5,768 bases of DNA from Pseudomonadota bacterium (GTDB taxonomy: Bacteria; Pseudomonadota; Gammaproteobacteria; Pseudomonadales; Cellvibrionaceae), in assembly GCA_023416875.1 (NCBI GenBank), contig JAEZGT010000174.1:1-5768 (forward strand), in the 5' to 3' direction. Of the stretch, positions 1 through 5,768 are shown piece after piece; positions within the stretch are counted from its first letter, which is position 1, and every line of letters begins with the position of its first letter. The position numbers and the translations under genes are program-made. A model generated the notes under the pieces. It was not told where the DNA came from, did not search any database, and was given only the letters and a program-made list of their open reading frames with translations.

Positions 1-1138
1 GTTCCGCAACGATACCAATCCTCATAAGGTCGACCTCGGTGTTGGGGTCTATAAAAATGAAGCCGGTGAGACCCCGGTGCTCGCTTCAGTGTTGGCAGCG
101 GAAACCCGGCTGCTCTCCCAGCAAGTGACCAAAGCCTACGTCAGCCCCGCCGGAAACCCCGCATTTAACGCCGCCATGAGTTCGCTGCTGCTGGGCCAAT
201 CGCCCGCCCTTGCCGAGAGACGTTTCGCCGCCGTGCAGACTCCCGGTGGCTGCGGCGCTCTGCGGGTCGCCGCCGAACTGGTGAAAGTGGTCAACCCCTC
301 TGCCACCATCTGGGTGAGCGACCCCACCTGGGGCAACCATATTCCGCTGTTGGGCAATGCCGGCCTTAGCATTCGCCAATATCCCTATTTTGATGCGGCG
401 GCGTCGGCAGTCGATTTTGCAGCCATGATGGCGGCCCTCGCCGATGTAAAGGCAGGCGATCTGGTGTTGCTACACGGCTGTTGCCATAACCCGACGGGTG
501 CGGATCTGTTGCCGGAGCAGTGGCGGCAGGTGGCGGCGCTCGCGCTGGAAGTTGGTTTCACCCCGTTCGTCGATATGGCCTATCAAGGCTTCGCCGATGA
601 TATCGACGGCGATGCCTATGGTTTGCGCTATCTGGTTGAACATCTGCCGGAGGTGATGGTGGCGGCCTCCTGTTCAAAGAATTTTGGTGTGTACCGCGAG
701 CGGGTCGGACTGGTGGGGCTGTTGGCAGCTAATTCCGGCTCCGCGACTGCAGCATTAAGCCATATGCAATCCATTGTGCGCGGCATTTATTCCATGCCGC
801 CCGACCACGGTGCGGCGCTGGTGGCGGAAGTACTCACTGACACGCAACTGCGTTCCCTTTGGGAGACCGAAGTAGCGGAGATGCGCGGCCGCATCAACGG
901 CCTGCGCGAAACCTTCAGCGCGGCCATGCGGACGCGCCTAGGCTCTAATCGGTTTGATTTCGTACAGCGTCAGAAGGGCATGTTCTCGTTTTTGGGACTC
1001 AGTGAAGCGGAAGTGTTACAGCTGCGCGGAGATTATTCGATTTATATGCTAAATTCGTCGCGCGCGAGTATTTCCGGATTCAATTCGACCAATCTGGATT
1101 ATGTCTGCGATGCGATCGCTCGTGTGGTGAGCGCCTGA
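1..1138 (+). CDS. Class I aspartate/aromatic amino acid aminotransferase, 5'-truncated by window edge
   Basis: PLP-dependent enzyme that moves an amino group between aspartate or aromatic amino acids and 2-oxoglutarate in the cytoplasm. The reading frame is open from base 2, and its first residues (FRNDTNPHKVDLGVGVYK) match the start of the AspC/TyrB fold, so the true start lies upstream. By recalled alignment to E. coli AspC about 19 residues are missing; 378 codons are present. The GTG at 77 is an internal valine, not a start. Active-site residues are all present: Asn of HNPTG (488-490), Asp and Tyr of DMAYQGF (572-574, 581-583), PLP lysine of SCSKNF (677-679), phosphate-binding Arg of YRERVG (701-703), side-chain carboxylate Arg (779-781, in VRGIYSMPP) and alpha-carboxylate Arg of SSRASISG (1061-1063). 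I cannot separate aspartate (AspC) from aromatic (TyrB/PhhC) preference by eye, so no symbol is given. GC is visibly high: 42 of 60 bases in 241-300 by hand count. Confidence 0.95.
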   Translation, partial: FRNDTNPHKVDLGVGVYKNEAGETPVLASVLAAETRLLSQQVTKAYVSPAGNPAFNAAMSSLLLGQSPALAERRFAAVQTPGGCGALRVAAELVKVVNPSATIWVSDPTWGNHIPLLGNAGLSIRQYPYFDAAASAVDFAAMMAALADVKAGDLVLLHGCCHNPTGADLLPEQWRQVAALALEVGFTPFVDMAYQGFADDIDGDAYGLRYLVEHLPEVMVAASCSKNFGVYRERVGLVGLLAANSGSATAALSHMQSIVRGIYSMPPDHGAALVAEVLTDTQLRSLWETEVAEMRGRINGLRETFSAAMRTRLGSNRFDFVQRQKGMFSFLGLSEAEVLQLRGDYSIYMLNSSRASISGFNSTNLDYVCDAIARVVSA

Positions 1139-1192
1139 TTGTGCGCGCCTTAGAGGCACTGTGGCGCAAGTCTCCGTCTCGTCAGGAAGTGA

Positions 1193-1222
1193 TGGAAAAA
1201 AAACTTGGCCCCTGTTTATACT
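1193..1222 (+). promoter_or_regulatory. Candidate sigma70-type promoter for the HD-GYP gene
   Basis: A -10-like TATACT (1217-1222, 5 of 6 to consensus) is preceded at 18 bases by TGGAAA (1193-1198, 4 of 6 to TTGACA). Transcription would begin near 1229 and leave a leader of about 90 bases before the ATG at 1319. The -35 box overlaps an A8 run (1196-1203). The assignment is by consensus matching only. Confidence 0.35.
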
Positions 1223-1233
1223 GCTCAAAAAAT

Positions 1234-1269
1234 GTCCGCAAGGGCGCGCGTACATCAGCGTTTACGGAC
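1234..1269 (+). other. Possible imperfect stem-loop in the leader of the HD-GYP gene
   Basis: GTCCG (1234-1238) is complementary to CGGAC (1265-1269). After one mismatch the pairing continues with three more pairs, one of them G-U, and a further short GC stem can form near the apex. It lies about 50 bases before the start codon, downstream of the candidate promoter. It could be a 5' UTR structure or chance in GC-rich DNA. It does not resemble the conserved core of the GEMM cyclic-di-GMP riboswitch as I know it. Confidence 0.25.
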
Positions 1270-1318
1270 CGCCAGCCCCAGCTGCTTTCAGGTGCCTGGG
1301 AAGTGAAATTGAGGCTCA

Positions 1319-2551
1319 ATGTCGTCTAATACCAAAAAAGTACACGTTAGCGAATTACGTGTCGGTATGTTCGTCAGCCGATTGGATCGCGATTGGTTGG
1401 AGACGCCTTTTTTGCTGCAGGGATTTCACATTGAGGAAGAAGGCGATATCGACGTGATTGCCGAATACTGCGAGCACGTTTATATCGACGACGAGAAGAG
1501 CGTCAAACCTGCAGCCAGCGCCCACAGTTCCAATGTTGGTACTGCACGCCATATCCGCGTCAATCCCGATATATTCCAACCCGAAGTTCCACTGGAAGAT
1601 GAACACCGCCGGGTGATCGGAACCTTCCGCCAAGCCCGTAGCCTGACCAAAACCCTGCTCGACGATATCCGTCTGGGCGGCGCCATCAATACCGATCAGG
1701 CACACCACACCGTCAATGAATGTGTCCACTCCGTGATCCGTCATCCGGATGCGTTGATGTGGATGTCGAAAATGCGCGATGAAAATGAATACACCGCTGA
1801 GCACTGCCTCAATGTGTGCATTCTCGCCATCGCCTTTGGCCGTCAATTGGGCATGGGGGAGCAGGAGCTGCAGAATCTCGGCATGTGCGGCCTGTTGCAC
1901 GACGTGGGCAAAATGAAAATTCCGCCGGAAATTCTCGATAAGCCGGATACGCTCACACCCAAAGAAATGCGCATCATGATGGCCCACACGGTACACGGGC
2001 GGAATTTGTTGCTGAGTTCTTCCGGCATTTATACCGGTGCTATAGACGTGGCGCTGAGCCACCACGAACGCATCGATGGCAAAGGCTATCCACGCCAATT
2101 AGCGGGCAACAGCATTTCCCGTTATTCCAAAATCATCGCCATTGTAGATGCTTATGATGCAATGACCGCAGACCGCTGTTATCAGTCGGCGCGCACCTCA
2201 ACGGAAGCGATCAAAATCATTTACAAAGAGCGTGGCCAGCATTTTGATGAACAACTGGCGCTACAGTTTCTCCAGACTGTTGGTCTGTATCCGGCGGGAA
2301 GTATTGTCGAGCTTTACTCCGGCGAAGTGGGCATGGTGATTGAAGCCAATCCTCGTTTTCGCCATTTGCCGCGCATCGTGATGCTGCGCGATCGTAATAA
2401 ACAACCTTTGCCCAAGGAAGTCATGGTCGATTTGTCTCTGGTTGAAAAAGGCGAGCTCAGCAAAGATTACCTGATTAAACAGGTGTGGAAAGACAAAACC
2501 TTTGGTATCACATTGAAAAATTATCTTGAGCGCGGCCTGTTTATGTCCTGA
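1319..2551 (+). CDS. DUF3391 and HD-GYP domain protein, predicted cyclic-di-GMP phosphodiesterase
   Basis: Predicted cytoplasmic enzyme of 410 residues that hydrolyses cyclic-di-GMP, a signal that governs motility and biofilm. Residues about 5-135 form the DUF3391 module (start KKVHVSELRVGMFVSRL, then LETPFLLQGF); about 140-330 form the HD-GYP domain; the remaining 80 residues look like the usual C-terminal extension. Catalytic signatures are intact: H162, H194-D195 in LLHDVGK, H223, H248-H249 in HHERIDGKGYP (248-258) and D277 in DAYDAMTADR. The full GYP motif argues for activity rather than a degenerate sensor. There is no signal peptide, membrane segment or receiver domain, so any input probably comes through DUF3391 or a partner. 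The start is supported by the family N-terminus directly after ATG and by GAGG at 1311-1314, four bases upstream, which is rather tight. It is 180 bases from the aminotransferase and likely has its own promoter. P. aeruginosa PA4108 is a recalled example of the same architecture. Confidence 0.93.
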   Translation: MSSNTKKVHVSELRVGMFVSRLDRDWLETPFLLQGFHIEEEGDIDVIAEYCEHVYIDDEKSVKPAASAHSSNVGTARHIRVNPDIFQPEVPLEDEHRRVIGTFRQARSLTKTLLDDIRLGGAINTDQAHHTVNECVHSVIRHPDALMWMSKMRDENEYTAEHCLNVCILAIAFGRQLGMGEQELQNLGMCGLLHDVGKMKIPPEILDKPDTLTPKEMRIMMAHTVHGRNLLLSSSGIYTGAIDVALSHHERIDGKGYPRQLAGNSISRYSKIIAIVDAYDAMTADRCYQSARTSTEAIKIIYKERGQHFDEQLALQFLQTVGLYPAGSIVELYSGEVGMVIEANPRFRHLPRIVMLRDRNKQPLPKEVMVDLSLVEKGELSKDYLIKQVWKDKTFGITLKNYLERGLFMS

Positions 2552-2637
2552 GTAGGTTTTGGTAGTGAGCGCCAACGAGCTTGAGCCTCTTTTGTTTCTC
2601 CCCTCAATTCAGCCCATCACTCAGTCGTCTTAACCAG

Positions 2638-2665
2638 TTGCCTTTAGACAAATCGGCGCTACAAT
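2638..2665 (+). promoter_or_regulatory. Candidate sigma70-type promoter upstream of the lipoprotein gene
   Basis: TTGCCT (2638-2643, 4 of 6 to TTGACA) and TACAAT (2660-2665, 5 of 6 to TATAAT) are separated by 16 bases. This is the best pair I found in the gap. Initiation near 2672 would give a leader of roughly 260 bases. Weaker alternatives nearer the gene are TTGTCA (2780-2785) with TTTTAT (2803-2808), spacer 17, and TTGACT (2815-2820) with TTCTAT (2839-2844), spacer 18. Both lack the conserved A at the second -10 position. Confidence 0.35.
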
Positions 2666-2698
2666 TTTTCCCCTGATTTTTCCCTCTTATTTTCGTGT

Positions 2699-2738
2699 TT
2701 CGAAATAATCCGTTATTCCTTGTGTTTTCCATTTCGAA
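2699..2738. repeat. 8-base inverted repeat with TTCGAA palindromes
   Basis: TTCGAAAT (2699-2706) and its exact reverse complement ATTTCGAA (2731-2738) are separated by 24 bases. Each arm contains the self-complementary hexamer TTCGAA, at 2699-2704 and 2733-2738. A small AT-only hairpin, AATAA/TTATT, lies at 2704-2717. This could be a paired protein-binding site or weak RNA structure. Confidence 0.4.
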
Positions 2739-2857
2739 TTATTGGCTGGTTTAAAGGTGCCGAGTTAATCAGATTGTCCTTGTCATTTTTTTGACGGCTT
2801 ATTTTTATTTACGGTTGACTTGCGGCCACATAAGTTCCTTCTATCCTCTTCTATGGG

Positions 2858-2882
2858 TCGAGAATGTTTTGTTGTGTCTCGA
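2858..2882. repeat. 6-base inverted repeat TCGAGA-N13-TCTCGA
   Basis: TCGAGA (2858-2863) and TCTCGA (2877-2882) are exact reverse complements around a T/G-rich 13-base centre. Arm centres are 19 bases apart, close to two helical turns, as is common for dimeric regulator operators. The second arm ends 53 bases before the lipoprotein ATG. It could equally be a leader hairpin; function is unproven. Confidence 0.35.
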
Positions 2883-2924
2883 ATTGCCATAAATTTGCGC
2901 TGGCCGTGCGCGTTCAGTAATAAG

Positions 2925-2930
2925 TAGGAA
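2925..2930 (+). promoter_or_regulatory. Ribosome binding site of the lipoprotein gene
   Basis: TAGGAA with an AGGA core (2926-2929) stands six bases before the ATG at 2936. It fixes that ATG as the start rather than the nearby in-frame ATG codons at 2945 and 2960. The signal peptide also begins correctly from 2936. Confidence 0.7.
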
Positions 2931-2935
2931 TATAC

Positions 2936-5125
2936 ATGAGTAAAATGCGACGCTTTTTGATGATAGGGGCAGCTGCAGTTGCAGTGGGTATCCAGGGATG
3001 TGGATGTGATAGCAAAAAAAAACATTCTTCTTCAACAGGAACACCACCGCCTGAATCAACCGTAACCATTCAGGGAAAGGCAGCTAAGGGTGTTTTGCAA
3101 AATTTTTCGGCCACGGCACATCTTCTAAATGGTGATGGTGTTAGCGAAGGGGATCCTATTGCCTTAGGCTCGACAGGTCTTGACGGTGGCTACAGTTTGG
3201 ATATTCCCAGAAGACACGTTGGGTCGCCAATTGTTATTAAAGTTTCGCCAACCGAAGGTTCAAGCATGATTTGCGACTTGCCACAAGGTTGTGGTGACGC
3301 AGATTTTGGTGAGCCGACGCCGGTTGATCATAATTTTCAGCTAAGTGCAATTGTGCCTTCAGTTGAAGACGATCAAAACGTTAACATCAGTGCATTTACG
3401 GATATTGCGGCTTCTTTAGCGCTATCCAAGTTGCAAACAAGCGAGAGCACTAGTTTAGAGGATATTCGGCGGCACATTGCAGAAAGTAATTCTCAAGTGG
3501 CCAATCGTTTTGGCATCTCGTCAGATATCACGAGGCTTCCCGTTCTCGATTTAACCAAGCCTTCTGCGCCGAGCGCCCGTGATTTGCTGCTGGATTCGCA
3601 GACCGCTCGTTACAACGCATTAAACGCAGGTCTCTTGTCGGCCATTCAAGACGATAAGCCGGAATCTACGCCATTGGGTGGCGCACTCAGAGATTTTATT
3701 GATAGCTACGTTGAAAAAGGTGTGGCTGCCAATACTTCCGATGATAGCGAAACCAGCATGAGCGAAATTATCAATCGCGCTGCTGATGCTTTGAATCGCG
3801 TCGCAAGCTTGCTGCCTGACTCGAGCGGTGTAGATTTAACATCCACTACTCAAAACTTGAGAACAGAAGGGCAGTTGTTAGAGCTTGAAGAACCCGATGT
3901 TTATTCTCAAGGTACTGCAAGTCAATCCTCAAACTTAAGCGCGCTAGAAAAAGTGAAAGCAATGGTTGGGGATTTGCGTAATTTAGTGTTTTCATTTGGA
4001 GAGCAGACCATCGAAGATGGCACCATCGGAGCTATCGCGGATGATTTTGCTTTGCAAATTGAAGGTGCGGAAATGGCATCTAGCGCAGATGCGGCTGCCC
4101 TGATTGAAGCGTTAGCATTAGCCGCCACCGCGTTGGACGATGCGAATCGCGCTTATCAAGCTAACAACGCTTTAACATCTTATGCCAGTGATACTGGAAT
4201 TACCGTTGCCATTACGGCGGCGGATGACAGTGTTTCCTTTACCATTGACGATGCCGTACAAGTGGATAATGCGTCGGTTGATGTCAGCTTAAGCGCGACT
4301 AATGCGTTGGAATTACAAGACGGTGCGGCGGACGATTTGGCAGTGGGTCAATACACCGTATCCGGCAGCGCCGAAACAGCTGATTTGAAACTGAGCATTA
4401 CCAACGGTTCTGTTGAAGTGGATTATGAGGGGGAGCAAGCAGATTTGGCTGAAACCCACGTATTAAGCACTTTGCATTTGCTGTTGCAGGCAGAACTCAA
4501 GCAACAAGATGTTGATCTTCCAGTCGTGCTGAGCGGACGTTTGGAAGCCACTGTTAATAATGTTGAACTCCAGTCAACAGCTGAGCGCAGTGGCGATACA
4601 ACTGAGCTTGCTCTTGATGATCTTGCCTTTTCTTTTAGCGGTAATATCCATAATTCTGCTGGTGAGGCTGCCCAGTTTGCCCTGTCTTTGTCTGGTGATG
4701 CCAAAGGCATGAGCTTGACGGAAACTTGGGTGAATGGCACTAATACGATAGTGGCGGAAACCGAGCAGCAGTACGTTAAAGCTAACGGCAGTTTGTTCTT
4801 CACCGCAAAATTAACGGGTATTCCTAGTGCGGTTGTCGTCAACTTTAGTGCGAGCCGAACTGGCTTGGATGCAGCGGATACGTCATTGACCATCCGCTAC
4901 CCAGGCAAACAATTCCGCGCGAGCTTGGCTGTGGAGGACGGTGAGCCTAAAGGTACGCTGACGATTACCAACCAAGACAATGTAAGTGCGCGTATGAGTG
5001 AAACAACCGGTGGGAATGGCAAGAAGCAGCTTTCTGGCGGTTTGTATCTCGACAACATTTTGTACGGCGAAATCACATCAGGCACTGTGCGCTACAGCGA
5101 TCAAACTGTAGAAACTCTGTATTAG
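2936..5125 (+). CDS. Large predicted lipoprotein of unknown function with an N-terminal beta-rich module
   Basis: A 729-residue protein I cannot assign to a named function. Residues 1-21 form a lipoprotein signal peptide (MSKMRRFLMIG, then an Ala/Val core) ending in IQGC, with lipidation expected at C22. Gln before Gly is less usual for a lipobox. Gly follows the Cys, so there is no Asp retention signal and outer-membrane placement is the likelier inference. A Lys/Ser/Thr/Pro linker (25-42) leads to a compact beta-rich module (about 43-160) with a GKAAKG start, a GLDGGYSLDIP turn and MICDLPQGCG (C113, C119), then an FTDIAASLAL helix. This resembles an Ig-like or carboxypeptidase-regulatory-like N-terminal module of proteobacterial lipoproteins, from memory only. 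Residues 160-418 look mostly helical and Ala/Leu/Ser-rich; 419-729 are alternating beta-strand sequence ending VRYSDQTVETLY. The only cysteines are C22, C24, C113 and C119. GC is lower than in the aminotransferase. It is convergent with greB. Confidence 0.85.
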   Translation: MSKMRRFLMIGAAAVAVGIQGCGCDSKKKHSSSTGTPPPESTVTIQGKAAKGVLQNFSATAHLLNGDGVSEGDPIALGSTGLDGGYSLDIPRRHVGSPIVIKVSPTEGSSMICDLPQGCGDADFGEPTPVDHNFQLSAIVPSVEDDQNVNISAFTDIAASLALSKLQTSESTSLEDIRRHIAESNSQVANRFGISSDITRLPVLDLTKPSAPSARDLLLDSQTARYNALNAGLLSAIQDDKPESTPLGGALRDFIDSYVEKGVAANTSDDSETSMSEIINRAADALNRVASLLPDSSGVDLTSTTQNLRTEGQLLELEEPDVYSQGTASQSSNLSALEKVKAMVGDLRNLVFSFGEQTIEDGTIGAIADDFALQIEGAEMASSADAAALIEALALAATALDDANRAYQANNALTSYASDTGITVAITAADDSVSFTIDDAVQVDNASVDVSLSATNALELQDGAADDLAVGQYTVSGSAETADLKLSITNGSVEVDYEGEQADLAETHVLSTLHLLLQAELKQQDVDLPVVLSGRLEATVNNVELQSTAERSGDTTELALDDLAFSFSGNIHNSAGEAAQFALSLSGDAKGMSLTETWVNGTNTIVAETEQQYVKANGSLFFTAKLTGIPSAVVVNFSASRTGLDAADTSLTIRYPGKQFRASLAVEDGEPKGTLTITNQDNVSARMSETTGGNGKKQLSGGLYLDNILYGEITSGTVRYSDQTVETLY

Positions 5126-5205
5126 TCGATGTATTTAATGCGCTACTGCTAACTGGAATGTTATTGAACAGGGATGTTCACTTTTCTTATCGATTGTTAA
5201 TTTGC

Positions 5206-5226
5206 CGGGCAAACATTGTTTGCCCG
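5206..5226. terminator. Perfect 9-bp hairpin between convergent genes, probable bidirectional terminator
   Basis: CGGGCAAAC (5206-5214) pairs exactly with GTTTGCCCG (5218-5226) around an ATT loop. It lies 80 bases after the lipoprotein stop and 46 bases after the greB stop on the other strand. Position and strength fit a shared terminator. Neither strand has a true T tract after the stem (CTCTAAAG on +, GCAAATTAA on -), so termination may be weak or it may mainly protect 3' ends. Confidence 0.55.
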
Positions 5227-5272
5227 CTCTAAAGATCCCCCAATCCTATCCACAGAACTCTGGTTCCAGCGT

Positions 5273-5764
5273 TTATTCAACCGCTGAAGATTGTTTCTGG
5301 TAATTTATCGAAATGATTTCCCAATAGAATTCACCCGCTTCCGTTTTGACAACGGCTTCGTCACCCACTTGTTTACGCAATAACGCCCTGGCCATAGGTG
5401 AGTCGACGGAAATGTAGTTTTTCTCACCAAAAATTTCATCGTAGCCAACGATGCGAAATTCTTTGGTTTCACCTTCTTCATTTTCGATTTTGACCCAGCT
5501 GCCAAAATAGACTGTTCCCTCTTGCTCTTTGGCATAGGGCACTACTTTTAATGAATCGATTCTTTTGCGCAGATAGCGCACCCTGCGGTCTATTTCGCGC
5601 AGTCTTTTTTTGTTGTATTGATAGTCAGCATTCTCGCTTCGATCCCCGAGGCTGGCTGCCCAGGTCACTTTTTTGGTCACTTCGGGCCGTTCGGTTCGCC
5701 ACAGGTAATCCAGCTCAGCTTTGAGTTTGGCGAGGCCTTCTTCGGTTATTAGGGGTGTGCTCAT
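5273..5764 (-). CDS. greB: Transcription elongation factor GreB
   Basis: GreB enters the RNA polymerase secondary channel and stimulates cleavage of the 3' end of backtracked RNA, restarting arrested complexes. The 163 residues match E. coli GreB (158 by recall) over the whole length. The N-terminal coiled coil (about 1-75) includes the near-invariant stretch from YLWR through ERPEVTKKVTWAASLGDRSE to REIDRRVRYL; the FKBP-like C-terminal domain (about 80-155) includes FRIVGYDEIFG and SPMARALL. The two acidic tip residues that coordinate the catalytic magnesium, D41 and E44 in GDRSENADYQYN, are present. The many acidic and basic changes expected of GreA are absent, and the WR-ERPEVTKKVTWAASLGDRSENADYQYNKKR-type signature favours GreB. 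The ATG at 5764 aligns with the E. coli start, but only four bases upstream are visible, so its ribosome binding site and promoter are outside the window. Confidence 0.97.
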   Translation of the reverse strand: MSTPLITEEGLAKLKAELDYLWRTERPEVTKKVTWAASLGDRSENADYQYNKKRLREIDRRVRYLRKRIDSLKVVPYAKEQEGTVYFGSWVKIENEEGETKEFRIVGYDEIFGEKNYISVDSPMARALLRKQVGDEAVVKTEAGEFYWEIISINYQKQSSAVE

Positions 5765-5768
5765 ATTT

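Larger units (their letters stand above)
2552..2935. other. 384-base AT-rich intergenic region, probable control region of the lipoprotein gene
   Basis: No plausible coding frame is seen. The stretch is AT-rich (22 G/C of 60 in 2701-2760 by hand count) and pyrimidine-rich on the + strand. It holds a sigma70-like promoter candidate (2638-2665), paired TTCGAA-containing arms (2699-2738), a T7 run (2786-2792), a CTTCTAT direct repeat (2838-2854), a TCGAGA/TCTCGA inverted repeat (2858-2882) and the ribosome binding site of the next gene. I found no convincing rho-independent terminator for the upstream HD-GYP gene. Confidence 0.7.

Noticed and set aside
1205..1225. Sigma54 promoter (TTGGCC ... 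TGC)
   Set aside because: The spacing between the GG and GC elements does not fit the fixed -24/-12 arrangement.
1223..1318. Cyclic-di-GMP (GEMM) riboswitch before the HD-GYP gene
   Set aside because: The conserved GEMM core segments are not present; only generic GC-rich pairings are seen.
1141..1329. 62-codon + strand open frame starting with GTG between the aminotransferase and HD-GYP genes
   Set aside because: There is no ribosome binding site of note and no recognisable family. It overlaps the promoter candidate and leader and runs into the start of the HD-GYP gene in another frame.
1355..2098. 247-codon - strand open frame opposite the HD-GYP gene
   Set aside because: It lies wholly within a clear HD-GYP coding region, and its translation (His/Ile/Phe/Val-rich) looks like an antisense shadow.
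2552..2610. Rho-independent terminator after the HD-GYP gene
   Set aside because: The GAGC copies here are mostly direct repeats. The only possible stem is three pairs with a mismatch before TTTT, too weak to call.
2753..2792. Terminator formed by AAGG/CCTT ahead of the T7 run
   Set aside because: The stem is only four pairs around a long loop, so the T run is more likely part of AT-rich spacer.
2783..3059. Two overlapping - strand open frames (80 and 72 codons) covering the gap and the lipoprotein start
   Set aside because: They overlap the signal peptide coding region and the leader, overlap each other, and show no family signature or ribosome binding site.
4423..4893. 156-codon - strand open frame opposite the lipoprotein C-terminal half
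   Set aside because: It lies inside a well-supported + strand gene, has a Ser/Leu/Ala-rich composition with no motifs, and is typical of an antisense shadow.
1..5768. Mobile elements, CRISPR arrays, tRNA or rRNA genes, toxin-antitoxin or defence genes
   Set aside because: I found no transposase or integrase sequence, no regularly spaced repeats, no cloverleaf and no known defence domains on either strand.

Overview
The window reads as ordinary chromosomal DNA of a gammaproteobacterium. The GreB protein is close to the E. coli protein as I recall it, the aminotransferase is of the AspC/TyrB type, and the HD-GYP protein carries the N-terminal DUF3391 module common in Pseudomonas-like and Cellvibrio-like bacteria. 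A marine or Cellvibrionales-type host is my best guess, but the sequence does not prove it.

Layout. (1) 1-1138, + strand: class I aspartate/aromatic aminotransferase, missing about 19 N-terminal residues at the window edge. (2) 1139-1318: a 180-base gap with a candidate promoter and a possible leader hairpin. (3) 1319-2551, + strand: complete DUF3391 + HD-GYP protein, a predicted cyclic-di-GMP phosphodiesterase. (4) 2552-2935: a 384-base AT-rich gap with one fair sigma70-like promoter candidate, two inverted-repeat pairs and a short direct repeat. (5) 2936-5125, + strand: a 729-residue predicted lipoprotein of unknown function, lower in GC than the aminotransferase. (6) 5126-5272: a convergent gap with a perfect 9-bp hairpin. 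(7) 5273-5764, - strand: complete greB, whose start codon lies four bases from the window end.

The genes do not form an obvious pathway. Amino-acid metabolism, second-messenger turnover, a cell-envelope lipoprotein and a transcription elongation factor sit side by side, each apparently with its own control region. The least understood part is the lipoprotein and its long leader. It combines a lipobox, an N-terminal beta-rich module with a Cys pair, an Ala-rich helical middle and a long beta-strand-rich C-terminal half. I see no mobile element, CRISPR array, tRNA or rRNA. Nothing here is convincingly a new multi-gene system.
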